A stretch of 64,000 nt of DNA from JANXLS01 sp035308565 (GCA_035308565.1 DATGGK010000161.1:1-64000), one strand, 5' to 3'. Positions 43,558-52,833 are shown, counted from the stretch's first letter. Notes: generated from the sequence alone by a model not told the origin. Translations and numbers: made by a program.

Positions 43558-46358
43558 GCATCGCTGTCGGGATCGATTTGGGGACGACTAATTCGCTGGT
43601 TGCGTACATGAACGGCCAGCGGCCGGAGATTATTCCCAGCCGGCGTGGCGAGCGGATGACGCCGTCGGCGGTGTTTCTGCCGTCGGACGGCGGCATGATT
43701 GTCGGTCAGGCGGCGAAGGATCGGTTGGAACAGTTTCCCGAACAAACCGTGGTGTCGATCAAGCGCCGCATGGGCACGGATTATCGCCGCACTATTAATG
43801 GGAAGAGCTATTCGCCCGAAGAAATTTCGGCGATCATTCTGTCGTCGCTGAAAACCGACGCCGGCGCCGCGCTCAATCAGAACATCACGCAGGCGGTGAT
43901 CACAGTGCCGGCCAATTTCAACAGCACCGAACGGCAGGCCACGAAAAGCGCCGGCGAAATTGCGGGGCTGGATGTCATTCGCGTCTTCAACGAGCCGACT
44001 GCCGCGGCGCTCGCGTATGGGCAGATGAACCGCCTGTCGCGGGTCGTGGTGGTCTTCGATCTGGGCGGCGGAACGTTCGATATTTCGGTTGTGTTGTGCG
44101 AAGACAACGTGTACGAGGTGCTGTTCAGTTGCGGCGACAACCGGCTGGGCGGTGACGATTTCAACATGCGCATCATCGCGCATCTGGTCGAGCAGGCGCA
44201 GCGCGCGCACGGGCTGGATTTGTCGCAGGACAAGGACGCGCTGCGAACGCTGCGGCGCGAAGCGATTTTGGCGAAGCACTCGCTAAGTATGCAAGAAGCG
44301 GTGCGCGTGGTGGTGCCGGAGATCGGCGTGAGCGGCGGGCAGCGCGTGTCGTTGGACATTCCACTTGATCGTCCGTTGCTCAAGACGCTGGTCGATCCGC
44401 TGCTTCTTCGGCTGCGCGGATTTGCGCAGCGCGTGGTGGCGGAATTGAGCCAGGCAAAATACCGAGACCGTTTCGGCGACATTTTCGGGAAGAACCTTGA
44501 GAAATGCGACGTGATTCTGGTCGGCGGCGAAACGCGCGTGGTGTGCGTGCAGGAGGCGCTGAAACAGGAATTTGCGGGGAAAGTTTACAACAATATTAAT
44601 CCGGATGAAGTCGTGGCGCTGGGCGCGGCGGTGCAGGCGGGGATTTTACAGCGCCATGAAAACGTGCGCGACATCGTGCTCGTGGACAGCACCTCGCTGT
44701 CACTGGGCACGTCTGTGAAGGGCGGGGGATTCTCGGTGATCATTCCCGCGAATACGCCGATTCCGGCGCGAAGGACGCGCGAATATTTTACGGCGGAGGA
44801 CAACCAGACGGTGGTGAAAATCGACGTTTATCAGGGCGAAAGTTCGATTGCGGTGCAGAATAAACTGCTCGGCACGTTCGATCTTGAAGGACTTCCGGCG
44901 CGGCCGAAGGGCAAAGTGTCGCTGAATGTCACGTTCGATCTGGACGCGAATGACATTCTCAACGTCGAGGCGCGCAACAAAGAGACAGGCGTGCGCGCGC
45001 AGACGACGATCAAAGGCAGCCAGACAATTTCGCCGGAAGAAGTGCAGCGCATGAAGCGCGAAGCCGCGGCGCGCGAGCAGCAGAATTCGGAAGTGCTGCG
45101 GCTGGCGCGTTTCAAAGCCGACGGCGAAGAAGCGCTGGCGTCGCTCGATCGCGCAATGCGGCCGGTGCGCGGGATGCTGCACCCGGATTATGTCGCGAAG
45201 ATCGACGGCATCGCGCGGAATTTGCGCGCGGCGCTGGCGTCGGGAAATGTACTCGAAATCGAGCGCTACTTTTACGATTTGATGCATGAATTTCCGACGG
45301 ACACGAACCGCGACCGCCAGGGAGCGAGCAACGACAGCCTGCCGAATATCGGCATGCAGATTTCGACGCAATCCGGATTTCGCGCGGAAGAATGGAGCCG
45401 CCTCGAAGTGGTGCTCGAGAACAAGGGCGCGGCGCCGGCGTACGACATTCAGGTTTCGATTGCGGGCGCAATCAAGGACAAGCAGAAGGGTGCGGTGTCG
45501 GTGCTTCAGCCGCGAAGCGTGCATTCGCTGCCTGTGAGTATTTTTCCGACTAGTCCCGGATCGGCGGTGCCGCTGGCGATTGCACTGGAATTTCGCGATG
45601 CAAGCGGATTGCAGTATCTGGTTGCGACCGACGCCGTGATTGAAGTCGCGCGGCGCAACGAGCCGGTGTCGCAGGACGCGCGGATGCTGATCAACATTGG
45701 CGAGATCATTCACCACGCGGGCGGGGGCGATGTTCATTCGGTACGCCAGCGCATCGCGGGCGACAACGTGGCCGGCGGGAAGGCCGGCGATGTGGTGGCG
45801 ACGCGTTCGGAAGTGAATCTGGGCGGGACGCCGAATGTTCCGCCGGTCCAGCCTGTATTCAAAGCGCCGACGCCGGACGCGGCGGCGGCAACCACTCCCG
45901 TTCAGCCGAATTTTGCGAAACCCGCGCCGTCAATCCCGACTGTTCCCATTGGTCAAAGCAATCCCGCGCCGCAACCAGTTCCATTTGCTCAAGGCGGCAC
46001 AGTGGGGCCAACGACGCCGGCGTTGCACGGCGCGATGAACGAATGGCTCAAAGAAGTGCAAGGCGGTTCCGCGCCGCAAACGACGCCGGCGCCCGCGACG
46101 ATTCCCGCGGGAGTTTATACGCAGACGCAGCGAGGCGCATCTGAACCGACGGTGATAGATCGAGGTCAGGCGACGGCGCCGGTCTCGGCCCCGGGCGCGA
46201 TTTGTCCAAACTGCGGGATGGAAAATCCGGTGACGTTTAAATTCTGCGGCGGATGCGGTGGCAAACTGGAACGCAAGAAAATCTGCGCAAGCTGCGGGAC
46301 GGAAGTGCCGCCGGGATTCAAGTTCTGCGGGAACTGCGGCGCGAAGGCGGAGGCGTAA
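43554..46358 (+). CDS. Hsp70 (DnaK-like) with Ig-like domain and double zinc ribbon
   Basis: 934 residues, about 300 longer than DnaK. The ATPase domain has GIDLGTTNSLVAYMNG (4-19), FDLGGGTFDIS (about 167) and VGGETRV (about 323). The beta-type substrate-binding domain spans about 378-495 and a short helical lid about 495-590. Then comes a CARDB-like Ig fold (597-700: SRLEVVLENKGAAPAYDIQV), a Pro-rich linker, and a C-terminal double zinc ribbon (CPNCG...CGGCGG, CASCG...CGNCGA, 884-930). The extra domains suggest binding to another protein or nucleic acid. It overlaps the kinase gene and is followed by a J-domain gene. Confidence 0.9.
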   Translation: MSIAVGIDLGTTNSLVAYMNGQRPEIIPSRRGERMTPSAVFLPSDGGMIVGQAAKDRLEQFPEQTVVSIKRRMGTDYRRTINGKSYSPEEISAIILSSLKTDAGAALNQNITQAVITVPANFNSTERQATKSAGEIAGLDVIRVFNEPTAAALAYGQMNRLSRVVVVFDLGGGTFDISVVLCEDNVYEVLFSCGDNRLGGDDFNMRIIAHLVEQAQRAHGLDLSQDKDALRTLRREAILAKHSLSMQEAVRVVVPEIGVSGGQRVSLDIPLDRPLLKTLVDPLLLRLRGFAQRVVAELSQAKYRDRFGDIFGKNLEKCDVILVGGETRVVCVQEALKQEFAGKVYNNINPDEVVALGAAVQAGILQRHENVRDIVLVDSTSLSLGTSVKGGGFSVIIPANTPIPARRTREYFTAEDNQTVVKIDVYQGESSIAVQNKLLGTFDLEGLPARPKGKVSLNVTFDLDANDILNVEARNKETGVRAQTTIKGSQTISPEEVQRMKREAAAREQQNSEVLRLARFKADGEEALASLDRAMRPVRGMLHPDYVAKIDGIARNLRAALASGNVLEIERYFYDLMHEFPTDTNRDRQGASNDSLPNIGMQISTQSGFRAEEWSRLEVVLENKGAAPAYDIQVSIAGAIKDKQKGAVSVLQPRSVHSLPVSIFPTSPGSAVPLAIALEFRDASGLQYLVATDAVIEVARRNEPVSQDARMLINIGEIIHHAGGGDVHSVRQRIAGDNVAGGKAGDVVATRSEVNLGGTPNVPPVQPVFKAPTPDAAAATTPVQPNFAKPAPSIPTVPIGQSNPAPQPVPFAQGGTVGPTTPALHGAMNEWLKEVQGGSAPQTTPAPATIPAGVYTQTQRGASEPTVIDRGQATAPVSAPGAICPNCGMENPVTFKFCGGCGGKLERKKICASCGTEVPPGFKFCGNCGAKAEA

Positions 46359-46361
46359 GCG

Positions 46362-47111
46362 ATGGCGGCAGCGGGAGAGAAGCGCTTGAGGCTGGCGCGC
46401 GGTTCGCGCGGGAAGAGCGAACTGTCATCGGCGGCGATTGTGGACGACCGCATCGTTTTGCGCGCGTCCGGCTCGCTGGCCGAAGAGACGTGGCGCTTCG
46501 ACGAACTTGACGCGATGAAAATCACCGAAGACGTGAACAACACGTATTACATCGATTTCGAATCGCACGACACGTCGCGGACGATGCCGCATCTGGTGCT
46601 GGATTCCAGCTTCGGGTTCTACGTATTCTTCGGCGCGGCGCGGCTTCAGAAATTGCGCTGCAAGTTTGAATTCACGCCCGCGCGCATTAAGCAGGGCATT
46701 CGTTCCGGCGCCGAGCGCATGCCGTGGTTTCGCGGGCTGATGGCATTTTTGCTGCCGGGTCAATTGGCGCTGGGCATCATCGCCATGGGGATCATGGATT
46801 TGACGGCCAAGTCCAACAATTTCTGGTCGGAGCTTGGCGGAATGTTGTTTGGCTGCTTCTTTTTGCTTATCGGCGTCGGCGTGGCCGCATTGATCTTCAT
46901 CGGCTTGCACAGCGTCGGGCGCTTTTCGGCGTCGCCGTATTTGTTGTACGCGGCCAGCGACGTGCCGCCTGAACCGATCAAACTCTACGATGTGCCGCTG
47001 GCCGCGCGGTTCCTTCCGCAAAAACCGAAACTCGGCGATTTGCCGCACGCCATGCCCGCTGCGCAACCGGAAAACAGGAAACTCAAGGAACTGTACGAGG
47101 CGTTGGAATAA
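46362..47111 (+). CDS. Membrane protein of the kinase-Hsp70 cluster
   Basis: 249 residues starting three bases after the Hsp70 stop, with GGAGG upstream. The N-terminal 120 residues are beta-rich (AIVDDRIVLRASGSLAEETWRFDELDAM; TYYIDFESHDTSR) and could be a PH-like domain. Two membrane segments follow (LALGIIAMGIMDL and LGGMLFGCFFLLIGVGVAALIFIGL). The C-terminus is Pro-rich. No family recognised; tight spacing implies co-expression with Hsp70. Confidence 0.65.
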   Translation: MAAAGEKRLRLARGSRGKSELSSAAIVDDRIVLRASGSLAEETWRFDELDAMKITEDVNNTYYIDFESHDTSRTMPHLVLDSSFGFYVFFGAARLQKLRCKFEFTPARIKQGIRSGAERMPWFRGLMAFLLPGQLALGIIAMGIMDLTAKSNNFWSELGGMLFGCFFLLIGVGVAALIFIGLHSVGRFSASPYLLYAASDVPPEPIKLYDVPLAARFLPQKPKLGDLPHAMPAAQPENRKLKELYEALE

Positions 47112-47114
47112 TAG

Positions 47115-47174
47115 GTGGGGCAGACATTCCTGTCTGCCCGTTTGCGCTTGGCAGACAAGAATGTCTGCTCCACC
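47115..47174. repeat. Interrupted palindrome, GGCAGACA...TGTCTGCC type
   Basis: GGTGGGGCAGACATTCCTG and its inverted partner GAATGTCTGCTCCACC enclose a short loop. A close copy lies at 58571-58628 and a shorter one at 684-709. It fills the gap between the membrane protein and the J-domain gene. Confidence 0.75.
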
Positions 47175-47187
47175 GCGGAGATTGATC

Positions 47188-48261
47188 ATGTCCGATACCG
47201 CCACGTTATCGAAACCCACCGCGAGCGATTATTACACGACGCTTGGCGTTGGCCGCGCCGCGAAGTTTGTGCAAATCCGCAAGCGCTATTTGGCGCTGGT
47301 GCAGGAAGTTCATCCAGATCGTTTCGCCGATCCGCACGAAAAAGCGCAGCGCGCGGCTCAGTTCAAACAGGTCGTCGAAGCGTGGGACGTGCTCTCGAAT
47401 CCGGAGTTGCGCGCGCGCTACGACAACAGCTTGGCGGGCGGAACCGATTTCGATCCGCAAAGCGTGCCGGCGTCTGGCGGCGATTGGGACGCGATCATGG
47501 CGGAGATGAAGCGCTCCGGCTTCGCGGACATCAAGCCCAGCTTTGATGGCGAAGCCGGCAAGATGCTCAAAGACACGCTGATCAACGACAAGGATTTCAA
47601 GGAGATTGTGATCCACCAGGTCAGCGGCACCGTCAACGACTTGACGAAGCTTCCGCTGAACTGCGTGCGCGGAGTTTCGAGCGGCGGGTGCACCGTTTAT
47701 GTCACGAACTTTGGCGTCGTCGGCATCGTCACGGGGCAGTCGGAGATTCGCCACTTGAACAGCACGCGCACGCTGACGTATACGAACGTGTTTCGGGCGA
47801 TGTGGAGCGATACCGAGCGCATGGAATTGGAACTCGATCCGGTGGGCGAGAAATTCAGCATGCGCTTGTTTGGGCCGGAGAACAAATTGAGCGGGCTGCG
47901 TTTTCAATGCACGGGCGGCGTTTTTCCGCTGATGTGGATCGCGGATTTGTACGACATCGACATTGCGTTCAAAGTGAAGCATTCGCGCGTGGGCTTCAAC
48001 GAGATCGTGATCACGCTGACGACGCTGCTCTTTGCGGGACTAACGGGTTTGGCGACTTGGGCGATGGTGGGCACCTTCATTGCAAAACCCAACGGCGGTC
48101 ATGCGGAACTCACTGACGTTTTCAAATGGGGGATGTACGGTTTGGCGGGCGTAACCGCGCTGCTCATTCCGTTTCATTTGATCGCAGAGTATGTGCGCGC
48201 GTGGAAGTTCCGGCAATTGGCGCGCGAATGCCGGTCGATGCGCGCAGTGCGCAAAGTATGA
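47188..48261 (+). CDS. Membrane-anchored J-domain protein
   Basis: 357 residues. A J-domain at about 12-75 contains YYTTLGVGRAAKFVQIRKRY, the essential HPD motif in VQEVHPDRFADP and WDVLSNPELRARYD. A beta-rich middle domain (GCTVYVTNFGVVGIVTGQ) of unknown type and two C-terminal membrane segments (TLLFAGLTGLATWAM and MYGLAGVTALLIPFHL) follow. The HPD motif implies it stimulates an Hsp70 ATPase, most simply the one in this cluster, near a membrane. GCGGAG lies upstream of ATG 47188. Confidence 0.85.
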   Translation: MSDTATLSKPTASDYYTTLGVGRAAKFVQIRKRYLALVQEVHPDRFADPHEKAQRAAQFKQVVEAWDVLSNPELRARYDNSLAGGTDFDPQSVPASGGDWDAIMAEMKRSGFADIKPSFDGEAGKMLKDTLINDKDFKEIVIHQVSGTVNDLTKLPLNCVRGVSSGGCTVYVTNFGVVGIVTGQSEIRHLNSTRTLTYTNVFRAMWSDTERMELELDPVGEKFSMRLFGPENKLSGLRFQCTGGVFPLMWIADLYDIDIAFKVKHSRVGFNEIVITLTTLLFAGLTGLATWAMVGTFIAKPNGGHAELTDVFKWGMYGLAGVTALLIPFHLIAEYVRAWKFRQLARECRSMRAVRKV

Positions 48262-48298
48262 GAGTGTGAGAGTTGAGCGTGAGAGAGTAGAGAGTACG
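48262..48298. repeat. GAGAGTGTGAGAGTTGAGCG-type simple-word repeat
   Basis: GAGAG, GTGAG and TTGAGCG words fill the short gap between the J-domain gene and the next gene. It resembles, loosely, the AGTGCTGAG words at 2403-2452. Confidence 0.35.
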
Positions 48299-48318
48299 CA
48301 GTTACGGAGTGGGTAGGC

Positions 48319-49836
48319 ATGGGATTGCTGGACGGTTTGAAAAAAGCGATTGGCCTTGGCGCCGCGAAGCCGGCGGCGGCGCCGCAGCTCAGCGAGATGC
48401 AGCGGCTGGAGCAGTCGTCGTCGATCGATGCGTACGTTCAGACGCTGCGGCGGAAGTGGCTGGAGAAGGCGCTGTGGTCGAACGAGCAGACGGATTGGTT
48501 CAACAAGGAATTTCTGCCGCGGATGACTCAGCGCTTCGGCGGCGGCGCGGAGGGCGCGGCGCTGATTTCGATCGTGCGCGGCGCGTACTATTACCAGGAC
48601 GCGAAATATTATTCGCCGGAACTGACGCGAACCGCGAATGGACTCGCGGGCGGGCCGTTTGCGCTGGAAGGAACGCTGTTTTTGTATCGCGGCGCATTAC
48701 AGATCGGGCACACGTCGCGAGGGTGGGCGATCTTGATGAACGCGCTCAAACGGGGCGGCGGCGGGAATGAGTTGGCGGCGTGGGAATGGCGCTCGGCGCT
48801 GCGCGGGCATGGGGAGAGCATCGATAAAAAAATCAGAGTCGAAGGCGAAGGCGCGATGCGCGAAACGGACAAACTCGGCGCGTCGATGCTGGGCTGCCAC
48901 GTGATGAAGAAGGCGCTTGATGTGACGAACGGACTGGGCGCCGAGCGGCTGGGCAGCGCGATTTACGAAAAGGAACGGGACGAAATCGCTTCGTGGATCA
49001 ACGGCTTTATCCGCTCGGGCGAGGAGGCGTGCATCTACAGTCTGCCGTCGCCCGCGGTGTTTATGCGCTTACAAATGGCCGCGGGCCGCGCGCCGGGAAA
49101 TCCGTTCGACCGCATGATCGACCGCGTGATCGAGATGCGGCTGCAAAAGACGGGGAAGGATTTTGTCCGAAAAGAAACGGACGCCTACCGCAAACATTTA
49201 TCCGGAATCAAGGGCTATTTTCAATCGGTGAAAAACGAGTACGCCGATTTTTTTCCGGCGCTCGAATACGAAGCAGAGACGGCGTTGGCGGAGCAGAAAT
49301 ATTCGGCGGCGGCTGGCGTTTACGCGCACATGCTGCAAGCGCGGCCGTACCACGGCTACTATGCGTACCGCGCGGGCGAGGCGAATGAGGCGGCGGGAGC
49401 GCGCGTGGATTCGTCGCGCTATTTTCTGCACGCGTCGCGCTCCGAATCGTCGTACTGGCGCGACAGGCTGGCGCGCGTTCAGTCTGCGCTGCGCGGGTAT
49501 GAATTCGAGGCGCGCGCGATTAATGAATTGCCGCACGAATACCGGTCGGAGGCGGCGGAGGCGTTGGGTACGGCGCTGGGCGCGCGTTTTTCGGAAGCGT
49601 GGGAGATGTTCTTTTTCATGGTCACGCCACAATTGGGACGGCGGACGGCGCAGCTATTTCATTACGCGGGCGATATCGCGCTGAATGAAGAGGCAGCGAA
49701 TCGGTGTTTTGAGCGCGCGCGCGATTATTATTTCAAAGCCGGCAACGACGACGGCTTCAACGCGGTGGGATCGCGTTCGGCGCCGGAGGAAGTGTTCGAT
49801 CCAATTGTGGTGGCGCTGGGGTCTGGGCCGGTGTGA
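48319..49836 (+). CDS. Helical, TPR-like protein of the kinase-Hsp70 cluster
   Basis: 505 residues with no signal peptide. The middle and end (YSAAAGVYAHMLQARPYHGYYAYRAGEANEAAGARVDSSRYFLHASRSE) look like helical TPR-type repeats. The N-terminus is an amphipathic helix (LLDGLKKAIGLG). No family recognised. It is the last gene of the run, 57 bases after the J-domain gene, and could be a cytoplasmic partner of the chaperone module. Confidence 0.65.
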   Translation: MGLLDGLKKAIGLGAAKPAAAPQLSEMQRLEQSSSIDAYVQTLRRKWLEKALWSNEQTDWFNKEFLPRMTQRFGGGAEGAALISIVRGAYYYQDAKYYSPELTRTANGLAGGPFALEGTLFLYRGALQIGHTSRGWAILMNALKRGGGGNELAAWEWRSALRGHGESIDKKIRVEGEGAMRETDKLGASMLGCHVMKKALDVTNGLGAERLGSAIYEKERDEIASWINGFIRSGEEACIYSLPSPAVFMRLQMAAGRAPGNPFDRMIDRVIEMRLQKTGKDFVRKETDAYRKHLSGIKGYFQSVKNEYADFFPALEYEAETALAEQKYSAAAGVYAHMLQARPYHGYYAYRAGEANEAAGARVDSSRYFLHASRSESSYWRDRLARVQSALRGYEFEARAINELPHEYRSEAAEALGTALGARFSEAWEMFFFMVTPQLGRRTAQLFHYAGDIALNEEAANRCFERARDYYFKAGNDDGFNAVGSRSAPEEVFDPIVVALGSGPV

Positions 49837-49912
49837 GTTCGTAGTCCCGCCTTTAGGCGGAACCCGGCGTGATTGCAAATGCGCGGTTCCGACTAAAGGC
49901 GGGACTACGAAC
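49837..49912. repeat. Interrupted palindrome, GTAGTCCCGCCTTTAGGCGG type
   Basis: GTTCGTAGTCCCGCCTTTAG and CTAAAGGCGGGACTACGAAC are exact inverted arms about 33 bases apart. A second copy lies at 60049-60123. It sits between the convergent cluster-end and beta-propeller genes and may act as a terminator. Confidence 0.8.
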
Positions 49913-49913
49913 G

Positions 49914-51179
49914 TCATTCACCAATGCAGAGAAGTTTTTCGCCGGCGCGAAGATACATGTCCTTGCCCGAGAAAACCGGCGAGGCGCCGGATCCGGCGGC
50001 GAGTGTGTTTTTTGCGATTTGCTTCGCTTCGCGTGTGGCTTCGAGCACGACGGTGTCGCCTTGATTTGAATTCAGGAAAAGATATTTGCCCGCGAGCGTC
50101 ACGCTTGCGTACGCGATTGGGCCGCCTTCGTTCTCGCCAAAAAGCGCGCGCGCGTTGATCACGGGATCCTGATCGCCTTTGCCTTTCGTGTCGAAAGCGA
50201 ACAACTCGCCTTTACCGGTCGCGGTGAAGAGCAGCCCGCTCCCTTGCGGTCGCGGCTCGTCAATCAGCGGCGAGCCGAAGACATCGCCCATGATCGAGGC
50301 GCTCCACAGTTCTTCGCCTTTGAACGCGGCGTTGAGGCGCGTGGCGTTGACGGCGTTTTCGTCAAAATAAATCACGCCGTCGCTCACGACCGGCGAGGAG
50401 TTGTGACCCAGCCCAATGCCGGTGGCGGCGGACTTGCCGTTATCGGCGCGCACCACATCGCCATTCGGCGTGACGATAAGATCGGCATCGCCGAGTTTGA
50501 ACGAGGTTGGCGAGCCGTATTGCGAGGTCGCGTCGGTGTTCACCCAAAGCTGTTTTCCATTTGCCGGATCGAACGCGTAGAGATTGGTCATGTGGACGAC
50601 CAGTTTTCCACCGCACAAAATCGGCGAGGAACTGCGCCCGTAACCAGTGCTTTGTTCGGCGTCGATGTACGCGGCCCACTGCGGCTTTCCGCTCAGGTCG
50701 ATGGCTCGCACGATGCCATTGGCAAAGACGACATAAACGAATTTGCCGTCGGTGACCGGCGTGGCGGCGGCCATTCCGGAGCCGTTCTTCGGCGCTTCGT
50801 AGTCGGCGGCGCCTTTGCGGCTTTTTTCGTCTGGCAGATCGGCGGGATTGGATTCGACTTTCCAGAGGATTTGTCCGTTGGCGCGATCGAGGCAAAGCAG
50901 CACATTCGGCTCGGAGGTCACGAGCACGCATTTATCGGTCAAAATTGGCGACGAATAGCTGCGGCCGACAGCAGTGCTCCAGCGGATGTTTTTTTTTGCG
51001 GACCATTCAGTCGGCGGCGTTGCGCCTGGAAAACGCCCGCTGCCGTCGCCGCGGAAGCCGAACGGGTGTGCCTGCGACGGGCGGAAATCGGGCGAACCAA
51101 GCGGCGCTGAATCGGATGCTAGAATTGCGGTAGATTGGATCAGAATTGAAATGAAGACAAGGCGACGGACGAATTGCAT
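49914..51179 (-). CDS. Exported PQQ-type beta-propeller protein
   Basis: 421 residues with a signal peptide (LVFISILIQSTAILASD) and WD-like PQQ repeats (NVLLCLDRANGQILWKVES; VRAIDLSGKPQWAAYI; NLYAFDPANGKQLWVNTD). This fold is used by BamB-like and secreted alcohol-dehydrogenase-like proteins; no catalytic residues were recognised. ATG 51179 follows GGAG. An in-frame copy of the PRPQGSG-encoding repeat lies at 50235-50258. Confidence 0.8.
   Translation of the reverse strand: MQFVRRLVFISILIQSTAILASDSAPLGSPDFRPSQAHPFGFRGDGSGRFPGATPPTEWSAKKNIRWSTAVGRSYSSPILTDKCVLVTSEPNVLLCLDRANGQILWKVESNPADLPDEKSRKGAADYEAPKNGSGMAAATPVTDGKFVYVVFANGIVRAIDLSGKPQWAAYIDAEQSTGYGRSSSPILCGGKLVVHMTNLYAFDPANGKQLWVNTDATSQYGSPTSFKLGDADLIVTPNGDVVRADNGKSAATGIGLGHNSSPVVSDGVIYFDENAVNATRLNAAFKGEELWSASIMGDVFGSPLIDEPRPQGSGLLFTATGKGELFAFDTKGKGDQDPVINARALFGENEGGPIAYASVTLAGKYLFLNSNQGDTVVLEATREAKQIAKNTLAAGSGASPVFSGKDMYLRAGEKLLCIGE
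50235..50258. repeat. PRPQGSG-encoding repeat inside the beta-propeller gene
   Basis: CCGCTCCCTTGCGGTCGCGG is, on the coding strand, the sequence CCGCGACCGCAAGGGAGCGG also found in the kinase gene at 43381. Its translation EPRPQGSG lies in a loop between propeller blades. Confidence 0.7.
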
Positions 51180-51243
51180 GAATGTCTCCGCGGGAAAGAA
51201 CCCTTTTGGATACAATCGAACGCGGTTGTTCAACAACGAAATT

Positions 51244-52833
51244 CTACTGGCTCCGGCGTTTTTTCAATTCATCGAGGACCGCACGTTCCATCGCTTCGCG
51301 CGGCGCGTTCTTGCCGGTCCAGCGTTCAAACTGCCGCACGCCCTGGCCGATGAACATCGAAACGCCTTCGAGCGTGCGGCAGCCGCGCTTTTCGGCAAGC
51401 TCCAGCAGTTTCGTGCGCTGCGGATTGTACACCGTATCGTACACAAGCACGCCGGGAGGAATCTGGGATTCTTCGAGCGGCGAGGCGTCCACGTTTGGCT
51501 GCATGCCCACGGGCGTGGCGTTGACGATGGCATCGATTTTCACTTTGGCGAGATCGCTGTCGGCGATGACCGTGGCGCCGACGTCGCGCGCGAGATTTTG
51601 GGCGCGTTCGCGGGTGCGGTTGAGCAGCATGACCGTCGCGCCGCGTTCCTTGACGCCGAACGCAATCGCCCGCGCCGCGCCGCCCGCGCCGAGGATCAGA
51701 ATCTGTTTTCCTGAAAGCGAACCGAGCGCGGATTCGAGCGCGTCGGCTGCGGCGGGCGCGTCGGTGTTGAGACCCAGCCATTCAGGATGCAGGCCCGCGC
51801 TGCTCTCAGACGCGCGCACAAGCGTGTTCACCGCGCCGATGGCCTTCGCGGACGGATCGAGATGCTGGCACGCGGCCAGCGCGGATTCCTTGTGCGGAAT
51901 CGTCACCGAAAGCCCTTTCAATATCGTGCCAAATGCGCGAACGAATTCGGCCGGATTGCAATCAACGAGAAACGGCACGTATACGCCATCTTCCTGCATT
52001 TCCTTGAACGCCGTATTGTGGAGCAGAGGCGAAAGGGAATGTGCGATCGGGTTGCCGATCACGCCGTAGATCGGCGTGGTTTCAGTGATCGCGCGGAAGC
52101 GGTAAAGTTCGTCCATCTCGCGCCAGGTGAGCTGGCCGGGCGCGGTGCCGGGCGCGTTTTCGCTGCGCGCGAAAGTGAACGGCTCGCCGAAGCGGCCGGC
52201 GAGGATGCGCGTCCATGCGCCGAATTCGCCCATGCAAAGAAACAACGGCGTGGGAAGATTCACTTTTGCGCCCGAAATTCGTTCGACCTGCGAGGCGCGC
52301 GGCATGTTCTGCAATTCGTCGAGCAGGCGAAGCACCGGGACGGTGTCGAGAATCGATTTGGGCATGGAGACAACTTTAATTACGTCGGCGACGCCCTGCG
52401 ACGATTGCTTGAGCCAGATGCCTCGCAATTCGTCGTACGAAAGCGGGCGCGAAAATTCGTGGTGGCTGACGATGAGGCGCGCGGCGCGTTTGTTGAATCC
52501 ATCGCGCGGCGTTCGCGCTTCGATGTCCACGAAGGATGCGCCGCGGTTCACGGCCAATTGGAGAAAATGCAGCCGCTCGGCATCGCTCACGTCTTTGCGC
52601 ATCCCGCCTTCGGCCGGATGGCGGAATGTGGCGACGGCGTTGGGCGCGAACTGATCCATCGCCCGGCTGAGCGATGCGTCGGTGAGATCGTTGAAGAAAT
52701 CGAGGCGCAGTTCGATCAGAAAACCGGGCTGATTGGCGAGCGCGCGAAACTCATTGTCGGCCATCAACTCGCGGACCGATTTATGGTGCGCGGCCACACA
52801 AATGGCGGGAGGCGGTTTCGTGGTTTTTTGCAT
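51244..52833 (-). CDS. aroDE: Bifunctional 3-dehydroquinate dehydratase (type I) / shikimate dehydrogenase
   Basis: 529 residues. The N-terminal type I dehydratase half (about 1-235) has ELRLDFFND, the catalytic His in SHHEFSRPL and the Schiff-base Lys in VIKVVSMP. The C-terminal dehydrogenase half (about 245-529) has IAHSLSPLLHNTAF, VTIPHKE (catalytic Lys), NTDAPAA and the NADP fold ILGAGGAARAIAFGVKERG with NRTRERAQ. It performs consecutive shikimate-pathway steps. This fusion is known from plants, chlamydiae and planctomycetes. The start follows AGGAAATT. Confidence 0.93.
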   Translation of the reverse strand: MQKTTKPPPAICVAAHHKSVRELMADNEFRALANQPGFLIELRLDFFNDLTDASLSRAMDQFAPNAVATFRHPAEGGMRKDVSDAERLHFLQLAVNRGASFVDIEARTPRDGFNKRAARLIVSHHEFSRPLSYDELRGIWLKQSSQGVADVIKVVSMPKSILDTVPVLRLLDELQNMPRASQVERISGAKVNLPTPLFLCMGEFGAWTRILAGRFGEPFTFARSENAPGTAPGQLTWREMDELYRFRAITETTPIYGVIGNPIAHSLSPLLHNTAFKEMQEDGVYVPFLVDCNPAEFVRAFGTILKGLSVTIPHKESALAACQHLDPSAKAIGAVNTLVRASESSAGLHPEWLGLNTDAPAAADALESALGSLSGKQILILGAGGAARAIAFGVKERGATVMLLNRTRERAQNLARDVGATVIADSDLAKVKIDAIVNATPVGMQPNVDASPLEESQIPPGVLVYDTVYNPQRTKLLELAEKRGCRTLEGVSMFIGQGVRQFERWTGKNAPREAMERAVLDELKKRRSQ

